Assembly (NCBI GenBank): GCA_933228675.1
Contig: OW121740.1
Coordinates: forward strand, 159,646,486-159,710,485
DNA: 64,000 nt
Source of the DNA: Stomorhina lunata
Lineage: Eukaryota; Arthropoda; Insecta; Diptera; Rhiniidae
Reading direction: 5' to 3'
Of the stretch, positions 10,979 through 21,965 are shown in pieces. The first letter of the stretch is position 1. Every line of letters begins with the position of its first letter. The position numbers and the translations under genes are program-made. The notes under the pieces were generated by a model. That model was not told where the DNA came from and made no database searches. It saw only the letters and a list, made by a program, of their open reading frames with translations.

Positions 10979-11686
10979 ACAAGTAAGAAAGTGTTATAGT
11001 CGATCAAGCCAGACCATACGATACCCTTCACCACTTATGTCAAAGGTGTTCTTTTTCCTGTATAAAGACAAAAATTTGCTAAATTTTGCCATCATACAAA
11101 CATTTTCTAAAAATTTATGTATATATTCAAGCTATTTCCGTCACTTGGACTTATATGAGATCTAGGGTCAAGTGTTGACCGATTATCTCGGTCAACATTT
11201 GTGTACTGTTTGTAAATAATGTTACAAACATTATTTATGCAAAAAATAAACCCAAAATTCCCATTATCTTCAGATTTACTAGAGTTTTAGTGATATTTGT
11301 ATCATTTAGAACATTTTGATAGAAGAGCTTGTATGGGAGGTATGGTCAAATGTGGACCGATTTCAAAGAAATTTTGTACAGTGATTTTGGTTTACATACG
11401 TAGTATTTGTTTAAAATTTTATGAAAAAATATTGATATTTGTAGTCAAAATATCCCACTAACAAAAAAATAATCTGTTTCATAAAATTATCTTTAGAATC
11501 GCGACCTATACTTTGATTACATGGTTAACATGGGGGTCCATGAGGGACGGACGGACTGACATGGCTAATCCGAATTTAAGTCTATTGGTATACTAAAAGC
11601 TGGGTCTAAGACATATATTTCTATACGTTACATACATCAGCACAAACTTATAATACCCTTTCCACCTATGGAGGTGAAGGGTATAA
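10979..11686 (+). mobile_element. Family D copy D3, nested in FB1
   Basis: From ACAAGTAAGAAAGTG to GAGGTGAAGGGTATAA. It has both ends but carries internal deletions (most of the GGTACCATAAATAATGG and CCAGCCAGCC blocks are lost) and is more diverged than D2, D5 and D7. The insertion point is directly after GAGCTAACCTTAAA of the FB arm. Confidence 0.85.
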
Positions 11687-11964
11687 AAAAATATTTTTTT
11701 TTGCAAACAAAAATATTTATTTCCAAAACGACTGCTCGTATTAAAAAAATAAAAAGTGTTTCTGAAAGTTAATTTTGTTGACGAATTTCGGTTTTTTACA
11801 TAATTCATGAAAATAATTAGTTTTCGAGTTACGCGAATATTTATTGCGCAACCTCCTTCATTTTTTATAACGCTATATCTCGAAAACTAAAGCCAAACTA
11901 AAAATACGGTTAGCACCTTTAAATTCAGCGTCCCTTTTGTCGGGGTTTTCCTACTAGCACAGTG

Positions 11965-13365
11965 TTATTAATGGGTCAATTTTGCTTCGATTTACCAAAG
12001 ATTCGCTGATATCTAAAATAGTTGATTAAATTTCGCATAATCAATTTGGGACGTATATATTTCAGTAAGCAACCTTTTTAATGACTCCAAAGGTCTATTT
12101 TGATCATGTTCAAAATTTCTGTAAGATGACGGCCAGAGCACGGAAAATCTCTCACATCCAAATTTCCCAAATTTAACGCAGGTTTAAAAATCTATATTTT
12201 TTATATTCTTCAAAATTTCCTTGCCTATAACAAATTTCTACAATTTTACCTTTTTCTCAATCATAATTTTCTTTCTCTTTTTTCGTAATGCTTCATTAAC
12301 TCTCCTTTTTACCATTTTCTGCCCCAAAAAGGAAAAAAACTAAAACATCTTGCACTCTCGATATTCAAAGTTGGGTCAATCGTCTGTCTGTCTGCAGGTA
12401 AATTGTGTCTATAAAAAGAACCTCCTCATTCAAATAATTTCTACTTGGTCATCATTACTTTCAAAAATTCTTACAAAATTCATCAAAATTTTTATTTCAA
12501 TATTTCAAAATAATATTTTTATTCTTGTTTTTTAACCATCATAACTATCACAAAAAAAAAATTAAATATTGCAACATAATGGTCTCATGGTTGTTTGGTC
12601 TGGTGTGGAACCCTGGGTATCATTTACAATAGTTTTGCCGGCTTTTTAAATAAAAAAGAGGAAAAAAAACTACCGAATGTATTTTATTGTGTTTAGTTCT
12701 GATATCTAAAATACTCATAGATAGTTACTAGGATATGTAAAGAACGATAGACAGACATATGGTCTAGACTCTGGAGTCATTTAATTGGGTGGAGTTGTAA
12801 AGTTTTTGTAAAGTACTATAAAAAAAGTATGGTCACTTTTCTGAGAATTATAGACAGTTGCTAGCTAATATAGAAAATAGCAAAAAGGAAATGTTATGAA
12901 ATTCAAATAGAATTATGGGACATTTTTTGTTTTATAAACTTTTTTCCTTATGTGACCTTTTGAGTATTAACAATAATTGCTAATCAAAAGATTAAAAATT
13001 TCATGGTTTATTGTTTATATCTCCACAACTTATGAACCGAATTGAATAATTGTTCTGTCATGAAGTTTTAAAGTCAATCAACTTCTTGGAATAATAATTC
13101 ATAATAATTCATTGATAAAACATAATTGACAATAAGACGTTGACAAAAATCAGACTTCAAAAGTATATTTGAACGTTTGATTTAAATTTATATAAGAAAC
13201 TATAGTAATCAGTGAAGAGTATTGAAAGAAATAAAAATAAATAAATCAAGAAACAAAAACAAATAATTATGTACACAAAAAATAAACAAAAAATTATGAA
13301 AATAAAAAATTTATAAAGTTGAAAAAAAAAAAATATATCCAAAGTATCACTGTAATCAGATGTTA
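11965..13365. other. Unassigned intron-like sequence
   Basis: No supported gene. Small frames at 12350-12535 and 13157-13342 are A/T-run artefacts. No element ends recognised. Confidence 0.5.
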
Positions 13366-13885
13366 CACTGTGCTAGTTGAAAAAATCGACAAAAGGAAGA
13401 CCTAGTGGGTAAAGATAATTTGAGTACACTAAATTCAATGGTGCTAACCGTTGTTTTAGGTTAGCTCTAGTTTTCGAGATATAGCGTTAATTAAAAAATG
13501 GAGGAGGTTACGTAGTATATATTCGCATAACTCGGAACCTGTTTATTTTCTTGAACTAAATAAAAAATCTAAGTTTTTTAATTCGAGCTGTTGTTTTGGA
13601 AATAATTTTTTTTGTCTGCAAAAAAAAAAAAAAAATATATTTTTAAAAATGGAAATTTTTGTGATTTTTCAAAAAAAAATAAAAATTCGCAAACAAAAAA
13701 AAAAAAAAATTATATCCAAAACGACCGCTCCGATTAAAAAACTAATTAGTGTTTCTGAAACATAATTTTGTTTCCGAATTTAGATTTTTTACTTACATCA
13801 AGAAAATAAACAGTTTTCGAGTTACGCGAATATTTATTACGCAACCTCCTCCATTTTTTTATAACGCTCGAAAACTAGAGCTAAC
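13366..13885. mobile_element. Family FB copy FB2, right end missing
   Basis: Left arm starts CACTGTGCTAGTTGAAAAAA, with ATTCAATGGTGCTAACC and GTTAGCTCTAGTTTTCGAGA, and one copy of the GTAATA...CTCGG motif set. A central A/T-rich spacer contains GCAAAC repeats, followed by a reverse arm (13740-13885) ending CGAAAACTAGAGCTAAC. It runs straight into family D copy D4 at the same relative position as FB1 into D3. Confidence 0.8.
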
Positions 13886-13890
13886 ATAAA

Positions 13891-14610
13891 ACAAGTAAGA
13901 AAGTGCTATAGTCGGTCAAGCCCGACCATACGATACCCTTCATCACTGAGGTCAAAGATGTTCTTTTTCCTGTATAAAGACAAATATTTGCTAAATTTTG
14001 CCATCATACAAACATTTTCTAAAAACTTATACATTTAAGCTGTTTCCGTCACTTGGACTAATATGGGAGCTAGGGTCAAATGCGGACCGATGATCTTGAA
14101 ATTTGGGAAATTGATTACAGTTGTTACAAAAATTATGTTTCCAAAAAATAAACTTAAAATTCTCATTATCTTTAGATTTACGATCGTTTTAGTGATTTAT
14201 ATCTTATCTAGTGCGTTTTGATAGAAGAGTTTGTTGGGAGCTATGGTCAAATGTGGACCGATTTCTACGAAATTTGGCACAGTAATTTTGGTTTACATAA
14301 GCAGTATCTGATTTAAATTACATGAAAAGATATTGATATTTGTGGCCAATATATTAATTCCGGGAAATGGGACCTATGGGAGGTACCATAAATAATGGAA
14401 CGATTTTGACGAATTGCAATAGCCATGGAGCCACTAACAAAATGATCTGTGCCAAATTTCATCAAATTATTTTTAAAATTTCTACCAGTAGTTTGATTAC
14501 TTGGTAGATCGACTCAGAAAGTGTCGATTGGTATAATAAAAGGTAGGTCTAAGACAAATATTTCTTTGCATTACATACATCAGCACAAACTTATATGGTG
14601 AAGTTTATAC
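13891..14610 (+). mobile_element. Family D copy D4, degraded
   Basis: Starts ACAAGTAAGAAAGTGC and retains GGGACCTATGGGAGGTACC and GATCGACTCAGAAAGTG. The (GGAC)n block is lost and the terminal hairpin is reduced to TTATATGGTGAAGTTTATA. An older copy than D2, D5 and D7. Confidence 0.82.
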
Positions 14611-14934
14611 CCTTCACATACAATTAGACAAATTTCGTACAATGCTGCATGTAGGGTAAATGTTGTATTGACTTACAATTTGGATTCACGTCATACTAGA
14701 ACCCGATTCTTTACGAATATATAATAAAATATTAACCTTTAATTAAAAAGTTTTTAGTAAAAAGTGAAAACTGATAGCATCTTTTTGCAAAAAAAAAATG
14801 CAATATTTTCGAACAGCGAATAAAATTTGACTTTGGAAATTTCTCAATACAAAATCGTTGGATATATTTACAAACGGTTTTCATAATTTTATTTCCTAAA
14901 CTGTTGGCTATATGTTAGAATTTTTTCGACCAAA

Positions 14935-15545
14935 AACTAAAAAAGTCGAAGAGAATTCTTTTTTTTTTTTTTTTTTGAAATGAAATATCTTAAAACCTAT
15001 AAAAGTTAACACAACAGGTCCAAAGGTTATTTTAATTTTGAGGTGGTCTACTTTTCTAAAAAAAATATTTTTTTTGCCTACTTTCCGATATGGGCAAATT
15101 CGAAAAACATTAACCAAGGACAAAATTTTAAAACTGTCAAAATCATGTATTTGTGTTTCTGAAAAAATTTACCATATATTGATCTATTAGAATATATAAT
15201 GAAAACAATTTTTGATTGCTCTCTTCGTGAATGGCAGGCCTTTATTTGCACCCATCTCGAATTTTTATACATTTTTTAAACTAATGGGTTTTTTAAAAGT
15301 TCATAAAAATTACAAAAACATTCATTTAGGTATCAATTTTCAGTAGGGACTCAAAGTCCGTCACAGAAATAAAGGTTTTTTTTAATTTCACTAGTGCAAT
15401 TTTTCTTTTTTCTCCAATTGAACTTGGTTCGTAAAGAGAACTTATAGTATGTTTTACATTAGGCTAAAAATATATAAATGTTAATATAGCATTTTATAGA
15501 ATAATATGTAAAAGAAAGTGTGTAGCGTCCGTCACAGTATATATT
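14935..15545 (+). repeat. Dispersed repeat G, copy 1
   Basis: About 600 bp that reappear in reverse orientation at 21966-22690. Shared blocks: GGTCCAAAGG...GAGGTGGTCTA, AACCAAGGACAAAATTTTAA, TTTGCACCCATCTCGAATTT, CTCCAATTGAACTTGGTTCG and TTAGGCTAAAAATATATAAA. It carries two copies of the GC-rich motif GTAGCGTCCGTCACAG (15354-15366 partial, 15522-15537 complete). No transposase or terminal repeats were identified. Confidence 0.8.
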
Positions 15546-16205
15546 TTTTACAAAATGATATTTATTAAATACAATATTTACGAAAATTTTTCTATAGAAA
15601 TTTTTTTTATCAAAAATTTTTCTTTTGAAAATTTTTTTATCGAAAATTTTTTGTCAAAAATTTTTCTATAGAAAATTTTTTTATTAAAAATATTTTTAGA
15701 GAAAATTTTTTTATAAAAAATTTTTCTATAGATTTTTTTTTTAATTTTTTATAGAAAATTTCCATACAAAAATTTTTCTATAGAAAATTTTTTTTATCAA
15801 AAATTTTTTTATAGAAAATTCTTTTATCAAAAGTTTTTCTATAGACAATTTTTTTAACAAAAATTTTTCTATGGAAAATTTTTTGTAACAAAAATTTTTC
15901 TTTGGAAAAGTTTTTGTCAAAAATTTTTCTATAGAAAATTTTTTTATCAAAAATTTTTCTATAGAAAATTTTTTGACAAAAATATTTCTATAGAAAATTT
16001 TTTTATCAAAAATATTTCTATAGAAAATTTTTTTAAAGAAAATTTTCATACAAAAATTTTTCTACAGAAAATTTTTTTTTATCAAAATTTCTTTTTGGAA
16101 AATTTTGTTATCGAAAATTTTTTGTCAAACATTTTTCTATAGAAAATTTTTTTATTAAAAATATTTTGAAAGAAAATTTTTCATTAAAAATTTTTTTATT
16201 ATTTA
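15546..16205. repeat. ~31-bp AT satellite array B
   Basis: Tandem units of TTTTTCTATAGAAAA plus TTTTTTTATCAAAAA, imperfect, interrupting repeat G sequence. The long minus-strand frame at 15741-16049 is a stop-poor repeat translation, not a protein. Confidence 0.88.
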
Positions 16206-16960
16206 TAATTTATTTATTATTTATTAAATTTGATGCTTTTGAAAACATATTTTATTTTTTATTTTTGGGACACTCTAACAGCTAGCCGCTGCATTCTTGG
16301 GACGAAAAATAAGATATAAAAAGTGAAAAACTTTAAATAAATATATGTATGTACCCGTTTTGTGAAATATTAAATTGCGCCCAAAAATAGCATTTTAACC
16401 GCGAACGTGAAAAGGAAGTAGACGAAATTCTTGAACAAATAAAACCATTATTTTCACTGATTAACGAATCCTTAAAAAATATGAATCATGAATTTTTTCC
16501 TAATTAAAAACATTCAAGTAAAAACTATATCGTTCGCCACGTAGCGTCCGCAACAGTTCATTTATGGATTTTTGGTGAAACTGGAAACTTTAAAATATAT
16601 AAAAAAGCTGTTTTGTAATCCTCTGATTTTCCTCTATATTTAATGTATTTACAATTTTTTTTATTACTATGACCGATTCGATGAAAATTGCAGAAACACG
16701 TGTTGAAAAAAAAAAGTTGCTTCAATTTTTTTGTAGCGTCCGTCACAGCACTTTAAAGCGAATATCTTTTTCCTCCAAAAGAAGTATGTTAATTAACAAA
16801 TGCCATTCGATAGCACAATCGATGGGCTAATATTATCGAAAATCTGTGCAAAAATATCTAGTGTAGAACGGCAATGGGATACTTTTAAGTACAACAAAAT
16901 TCGTACAAATGTATCGTCCGTCACGCAGGATTTGCCCATATGTTTGAACTAAAAACAAAG
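16206..16960 (+). repeat. Sequence with three further GTAGCGTCCGTCACAG sites
   Basis: Motif copies at 16541-16556 (CAACAG variant), 16732-16748 and 16912-16928 (GTATCGTCCGTCACGCAG variant), spaced about 180-190 bp. The spacing is close to the 170 bp between the motifs in repeat G, but the sequence between sites is different. Probably a continuation of the same repeat system, cut by array B. The frame at 16558-16746 is not recognisable. Confidence 0.6.
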
Positions 16961-17540
16961 TTAAAATTTTTGGTTTCTAACTCCATTTTTATAATATTTA
17001 CGCCATTTTGAGAGATTTTCTAAAACATAGACTTTATTGTCGGTATTAAATTACAGCCACCTTTTTCATATGAAAAACACTTGCTGCTTTTGTTATAGCC
17101 TTTTTAGCTGTTGTCTGCTGCTGTTTTAGCTTCACATTCATAGTCAAACATTGGACTATTGATCAATCAATATTGAGTAATAAAATATAATAAAAACTAA
17201 ATAATCCTACATACAATTTATTTTATGATTTTATGTTCTATACGCTCAACGGGGTTTTAATTACATTTCAAAATAGAATTATTTTCAAAAAAAAAGTAAC
17301 ACGTTACTTTTTAGGTTCATATAATATTTTACTTTTTTTCCAATACATATTTTATATTTCTTCGAACAAAAAAAAATTCAATCAATGACCAGCAAAATTT
17401 TGTGGTTTATTACAAATAAAGTTTTTTATTTAAGAAAATAAAATCTAATAATTGAACGTTATAAATATTTTTGTTCGTGTCTAAAGAAAAACTACCTACA
17501 TTCAAAACTTTCAAAATAAAACAACAACAACAAAAAAAAA
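16961..17540. other. Unassigned AT-rich sequence
   Basis: No gene or element seen, ending in a CAA-rich stretch directly before family D copy D5. Confidence 0.5.
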
Positions 17541-18347
17541 ACAAGTAAGAAAGCGGTATAGTCGGTCAAGCCGACCATACGATACCCTTCACCACTAAGG
17601 TCAAAGGTATTATTTTTCCTGTATAAAGACAAATATTAGCTAAATTTTGATATCATACAAACATTTTCTCAAAACTTATATATTCAACCTGTTTCCGTCA
17701 TTTGGACTTATATGTGAGCTAGGGTCAAATGTGGACCGATTATCTCGAAATTTGGCAAATTGATTACAGTTGTTACAAAAATTATGTATGCAAAAAATAA
17801 ACTCAAAATTTTCATTACCTTTAGATTTACGAGCGTTTTAGTGATTTTTTGTCTCATTTAGTGCGTTTTTAAAGAAGAGTTTGTATGGGAGCTATGGTCA
17901 AATGTGGACCGATTTCAACGAAATTTGGTACAGTGATTTAGGTTTATATAAGCAATATTTGTTTTAAATTTCATGAAAAAATATTGATATTTGTGGCCAA
18001 TATAGCAATTCCGGGAAGTGGGACCTATGGGAGGTACCATAAATAATGGACCGATTTTGACCAATTTCAATAGCCATGGTCCCATTATCAAAAAAATCAA
18101 AAATCTGTGCCAAATTTCATCAAATTATCTTTAGAATTGCGACCTGTAGTTTGATTACAAGGTTTACATGGGGGTCCAGCCAGCCGTCCAGCCAGACGGA
18201 CGGACGGACATCGCTAAATCGACTCAGAAAGTGATTCTAAGTCTATTGGTATAATAAAAGGTGGGTCTAAGACAAATATTTCTATGCGTTACAAACATCA
18301 GCACAAACTTATAATACCCTTTCCACCTATGGTGGTGAAGGGTATAA
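17541..18347 (+). mobile_element. Family D copy D5, full length
   Basis: ACAAGTAAGAAAGCGG to GGTGGTGAAGGGTATAA with all blocks: 5' hairpin, GGTACCATAAATAATGGACC, CCAGCCAGCCGTCCAGCCAG, (GGAC)n, CTAAATCGACTCAG and the terminal hairpin. Very close to D2 and D7. Confidence 0.9.
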
Positions 18348-18849
18348 AAATCGAAATAAATCTTTTTACATAATTCTCACATTTAACAATCAATATATTT
18401 TGTTTGTTGTTGATTTTTATTCATATTTTTTTATTATTAAAAATAATAAAGATAATTAAGCATAAAGTTTTGAAAAAAAAAAAATTATATCAAACAAAAA
18501 TTCCTCATAATCTTTGTGGAGGCTTTTATTGGAAGCAAATGGTGTAAAAATACTTGTACTTCTGTATACGAGTACATGAATTCATGTGTAATCAATACCG
18601 ATCAGTGATCAATGTTTTTGTTATCTTTGGTCCACTGTTGAGGTGATTATGGCTTTTTTTGGTATTTATTTGTCTAACTTCCTCTTCTTAAAACTGTAAT
18701 TGTAATCGATAGCTTTATTTACGAAACTTTAATATATTTGTGTTTTTAATTTGAGTTGTCAAACAAATTTTTGTTTATATTTTTTCAAATCTATGATCAG
18801 TTGTCAATATAGATAAATAATTAAAGGCTTTAGACCCTTTTTTATATCG
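18348..18849. other. Unassigned sequence
   Basis: No gene or element seen between D5 and the hAT-type insertion. Confidence 0.5.
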
Positions 18850-19017
18850 GGTGGACCTAGGGTTGCCAGACACAAATCCTGAAAAAGCTGGACATAAGGA
18901 AAAAAAGCTTGACAACCCAAAAATTAGCTGGACATTATTAATAAAAATCAATTAATCTTATAATTTTTGATAAACCGAATTGCGAATACGGTAATTAACA
19001 GCAGCGAATCTAATAAA

Positions 19018-19147
19018 ATGGGTCTATTTGTCAATGAATAAAAACAAAACTGATGGTTTCTACAAGCAGGCAATCCTCAAGAATTGGACCACATGTGATC
19101 GTTGAGGTTGCAAAATAATTTGTTTACCTTGGTACTGCTGTCAGCAT
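19018..19147 (+). pseudogene. LINE reverse transcriptase remnant, 5' part
   Basis: Reading across frame changes gives MGLFVNE, then a degraded stretch, then FVYLGTAVS. This is the typical end of the palm/thumb region of a non-LTR retrotransposon reverse transcriptase. It is cut by hAT-B at 19148 and resumes at 20181. It contains stops and is dead. Confidence 0.75.
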
Positions 19148-20172
19148 CAGCGATGCCAACTCTACCACTTTTGTAGTAGATCTACCACTTTTGGGCATCT
19201 TTCTACACTCTACCACTTTTTAAGTAGAAACTACCACTTTTTTAAGCTTTTTAAAAATTGTGTAAAATGTAAAAAATTGAACCGCTGTTACAAAGAAATA
19301 TATATAGTTTTTGTAACATGTTCTTCTTTTTCGAATTATGCCCCTTAATCGCATCGAATTAGATCAGAAATGGAGGCTTTTGGAAATATAACATTTCCTA
19401 CAAGAAAGTATACATGTTGAAAATTTCTGGCATCATTTTTCTAGAATAAAACAAGTAAGAAAGTGCTATAGTCGGTCCATACGATCATACGATCCCTTCA
19501 CCACTAAGGTCAAAGGTGTTCTTTTTCCTGTATAAAGATAAATATTTGCTAAATTTTGCCATCATACAAACATTTTCTCAAAACTTATATATTTAAGTTG
19601 TTTTCGTCATTTGGACTTATATGAGAGCTGTGGAACGATTATCTCAAAATTTGACAAATTGATTACAGTTGTTACAAAAATTATGTGTGCATAAATAAAC
19701 TTAAAATTCTCATTATCTTCAAATTTACGAGCGTTTTAGTTATTTTTATCTCATTTAGTGCGTTTTGACAGAAGAAATTGTATGGGAGCTATGGTCAAAA
19801 TGTGGACCGATTTTAACAAAATATGGTACAGTGATTTAAGTTTGCATAAGCAGCATTTGTTTTAAATTTCATGAAAAAATATTGATATTTGTGGCCCATA
19901 TATTAATTCCGGGAAGTGGGACCTGTGAGAGGTACCATAAATAATGGACCGATTTGGATGAATTTTTAATAGCCAGGTCCCACTGTCAAAATGAGAAATG
20001 ATCTGTGCCAAATTTCATTAAATTATCTTTAGAATTGCGATCTGTACTTTGAATATAATAATATGATAATAAAAGTGGTAGATCTACCACTTTTTCAAAG
20101 TGAATTTTGTGGAATCTACTACTTTTTAATATCGAATCTCCCACAAAGTAAAATCTTTGGTTGGCATCACTG
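19148..20172. mobile_element. hAT-type element hAT-B nested in the LINE remnant
   Basis: Ends CAGCGATGCCAAC (19148) and GTTGGCATCACTG (ending 20172) are inverted repeats, flanked by a perfect 8-bp duplication GTCAGCAT (19140-19147 and 20173-20180). Removing it joins FVYLGTAV to VNNDRRFEIK of the LINE frame, which independently confirms the insertion. Subterminal sequence is rich in TCTACCACTTTT and its complement. It contains a truncated family D copy and no transposase. Confidence 0.92.
19451..20053 (+). mobile_element. Family D copy D6, 3' truncated, inside hAT-B
   Basis: ACAAGTAAGAAAGTGC through GGTACCATAAATAATGGACC and TTAGAATTGCGATCTGTACT; the CCAGCC/(GGAC)n block and terminal hairpin are gone. 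It sits entirely within hAT-B, the innermost level of the nest. Confidence 0.85.
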
Positions 20173-20180
20173 GTCAGCAT

Positions 20181-20655
20181 GTGTAAATAACGATAGAAGA
20201 TTCGAAATCAAAGGTAGAATTATACTTGCCAACAGATGCTATTTTGGCATAAGTAGGCAGATAAGAAATAAAGCTCTCTGTAAGAACTTATACTACTATC
20301 TATAAAACGTGCTATTATATGGTGTTGAATCATGGGCACTTCCACAGGCAGATGAAGCTATTCTTGGAGTTTTTGAGAGGAATATTCTACGAAAAATCTT
20401 TGGACTAGTTTGCATCAACAATGAATATCGACATAGTAAAACGCATCAAACATCACCGGCTGCGTTGGCTGGGACATGTTGTGCGAATGTATGGAAACAA
20501 TCCAGCAACTAAAGTATTTGAAAACGATCCCGAATGAACTCGTAAAAAAGGACGTCTGAAAATTGGATAGAATTGGAGAATATGCGCACATGATTGAAGC
20601 GCATAGAATTCGAAAATATGCTCGGCCTTTGACATTAACAGGTTTTTGATATAGG
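20181..20655 (+). pseudogene. LINE reverse transcriptase remnant, 3' part
   Basis: Continues from 19147. Readable pieces are VNNDRRFEIKGRIILANRCY, LLYGVESWALPQADEAILGV, FERNILRKIFG, and, after a frame change, NIDIVKRIKHHRLRWLGHVV then a KGRLK motif. These are the C-terminal segments of a family of non-LTR retrotransposon polyproteins common in insects. Multiple stops and frame changes are present. A shorter scrap of the same type lies at 48170-48320. Confidence 0.85.
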
Positions 20656-20714
20656 CCATTTAAGTAAAGTAAGTACAATAGGGAATTTTGATCAGGGACC
20701 GTAACTGTTATAAC

Positions 20715-21165
20715 TTTTATCGTAAAAGTCAGAAAATAAAAGTTATTTTTTTGACTTTTATTTTTTCGAGCAGAAATAAAAGTTATTTTTGTTTAAATTC
20801 ATGATAAATTCATTAAAAAAATTTTTAAAACAACGATAATTTTTCAGTGAAAATAATTTGCATATGTTCAAAAATTAATGAAGTTGAGTTTTGCAATCAT
20901 AATTACGGTTGAAAACACAAAAATAACTTTTATTTTTGCTCGAAAAAATAAATGTTAAAAAATAACTTTTATTTTTGCTCGAAAAAATAAAAGTAAAAAA
21001 TAACTGTTATTTTTGCTCGAAAAAATAAAAGTTAAAAAATAACTTTTATTTTTGCTCGGAAAAATAAATGTTAAAAATAACTGTTATTTTTGCTCAATAA
21101 AATAAAAATAGAAAAATAACTGTTATTTTTTTTTTTTCTAAAAAATAAAAATAAGATTTTTAAAA
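20715..21165. repeat. Palindromic ~40-bp AT repeat inside hAT-A
   Basis: About eight imperfect units of AAAATAACTTTTATTTTTGC plus TCGAAAAAATAAAAGTT. Each unit is close to its own reverse complement around GCTCGA, so single strands would fold on themselves. A final single copy of the motif is seen at about 21270. Confidence 0.8.
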
Positions 21166-21587
21166 AGCATCACATTTTTTTGAAAATTTGGTCCAAGACT
21201 ATCTAAATGGTATACTTGTTTTTATTCTCCGATATTTCCTTGAGGTTGCTTTTTTTAATCAAAAATTCAAAAATAACAGTTATTTTCGGTTCCTGATTTT
21301 GATAAAGGGTAATTTTATTACAAAATGAACCTGATCAAGCAATCAATTAATCAACGCATTAATCACTTAAGTAAAAAAAAACATTTTTGCAAAAGTTTTT
21401 ATTACGTTCGTTTTCATTTTCGTTCGTTTAAAATATTCAAAAATTTCAATTCTTAACCTTTCAGCTGAACAAATATAATTTTAGCTTGACACTGGACAAA
21501 CACTAAAGAAGCTGGACAATCCAGTCGAATCCAGTCTGACTGGCAACCCTAGGTGGACCACTTACAGGTTTAATTTTGAACCACCTG

Positions 21588-21965
21588 TTATTTTGAATCT
21601 GGCAATGCTTATGTCACACAGTGGTTTGAAACATAAAAAAGTGGTAATTAATCTGTATCTTCTAAACTTTAAGACTGATTGTATCATTATGTATGAGAGA
21701 ATTATTAAGGAGGACCTAAGCTTTCTAAGTTTTGGATTAATGGTTAGCCTGTGTTTACACAGATTTAATCATTGGGTTATTTTGAATCTGGCAGTGCTTT
21801 TGTCACACAGTGGTTAGAAACATAAAAAAATGGTAATTAATCTGTATCTTCTTAACTGTAAGTCTGATTGTATCATTATGTATGAGAGAATTATTAAGGA
21901 GGACCCAAGCTTTCTAAATTTTGAATTTATGGTTAGCCTGTGTTTACACAGGGTGAATCATTGGC
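21588..21965 (+). repeat. Two tandem copies of a 189-bp unit
   Basis: TTATTTTGAATCTGGCA starts at 21588 and again at 21777. The copies share TGTCACACAGTGGTT, TAATCTGTATCTTCT, TTATTAAGGAGGACC and GCCTGTGTTTACACAG with about one difference in fifteen bases. The duplication lies just outside the right end of hAT-A. The open frame at 21593-21817 spans the first unit and is not conserved in the second. Confidence 0.9.

Larger units (their letters stand above)
8969..11964. mobile_element. Family FB copy FB1: long inverted-arm composite element
   Basis: The left end (GACTAGTTAAAAAACCGACAA..., then GAATTCAATGGTGCTA and GGTTAGCTCTAGTTTTCG) is matched in reverse at the right end (11880-11964: TCTCGAAAACTAAAGC, GGTTAGCACC, CCCTTTTGTCGG, CTAGCACAGTG). 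Between them are more arm copies in both orientations: plus at 10320-10540, minus at 10666-10733 and 10830-10975. The 13-unit 95-bp array (9086-10320) and a nested family D element (10979-11686) also lie inside. It is foldback-like and non-coding. I could not fix a target duplication. Confidence 0.75.
18858..21551. mobile_element. hAT-type element hAT-A (non-autonomous, 2.7 kb)
   Basis: Terminal inverted repeats TAGGGTTGCCAG (18858) and CTGGCAACCCTA (ending 21551) are flanked by a perfect 8-bp direct repeat GGTGGACC (18850-18857 and 21552-21559). The 8-bp duplication and TAGGGTTGCCA end are hallmarks of hAT elements. Subterminal AGCTGGACA/AGCTTGACA repeats occur at both ends (about 18895-18935 and 21480-21515), as expected for transposase-binding sites. 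The interior holds a LINE remnant, a second hAT-type element and an AT repeat; no hAT transposase is recognisable, so it needs one in trans. Confidence 0.92.
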
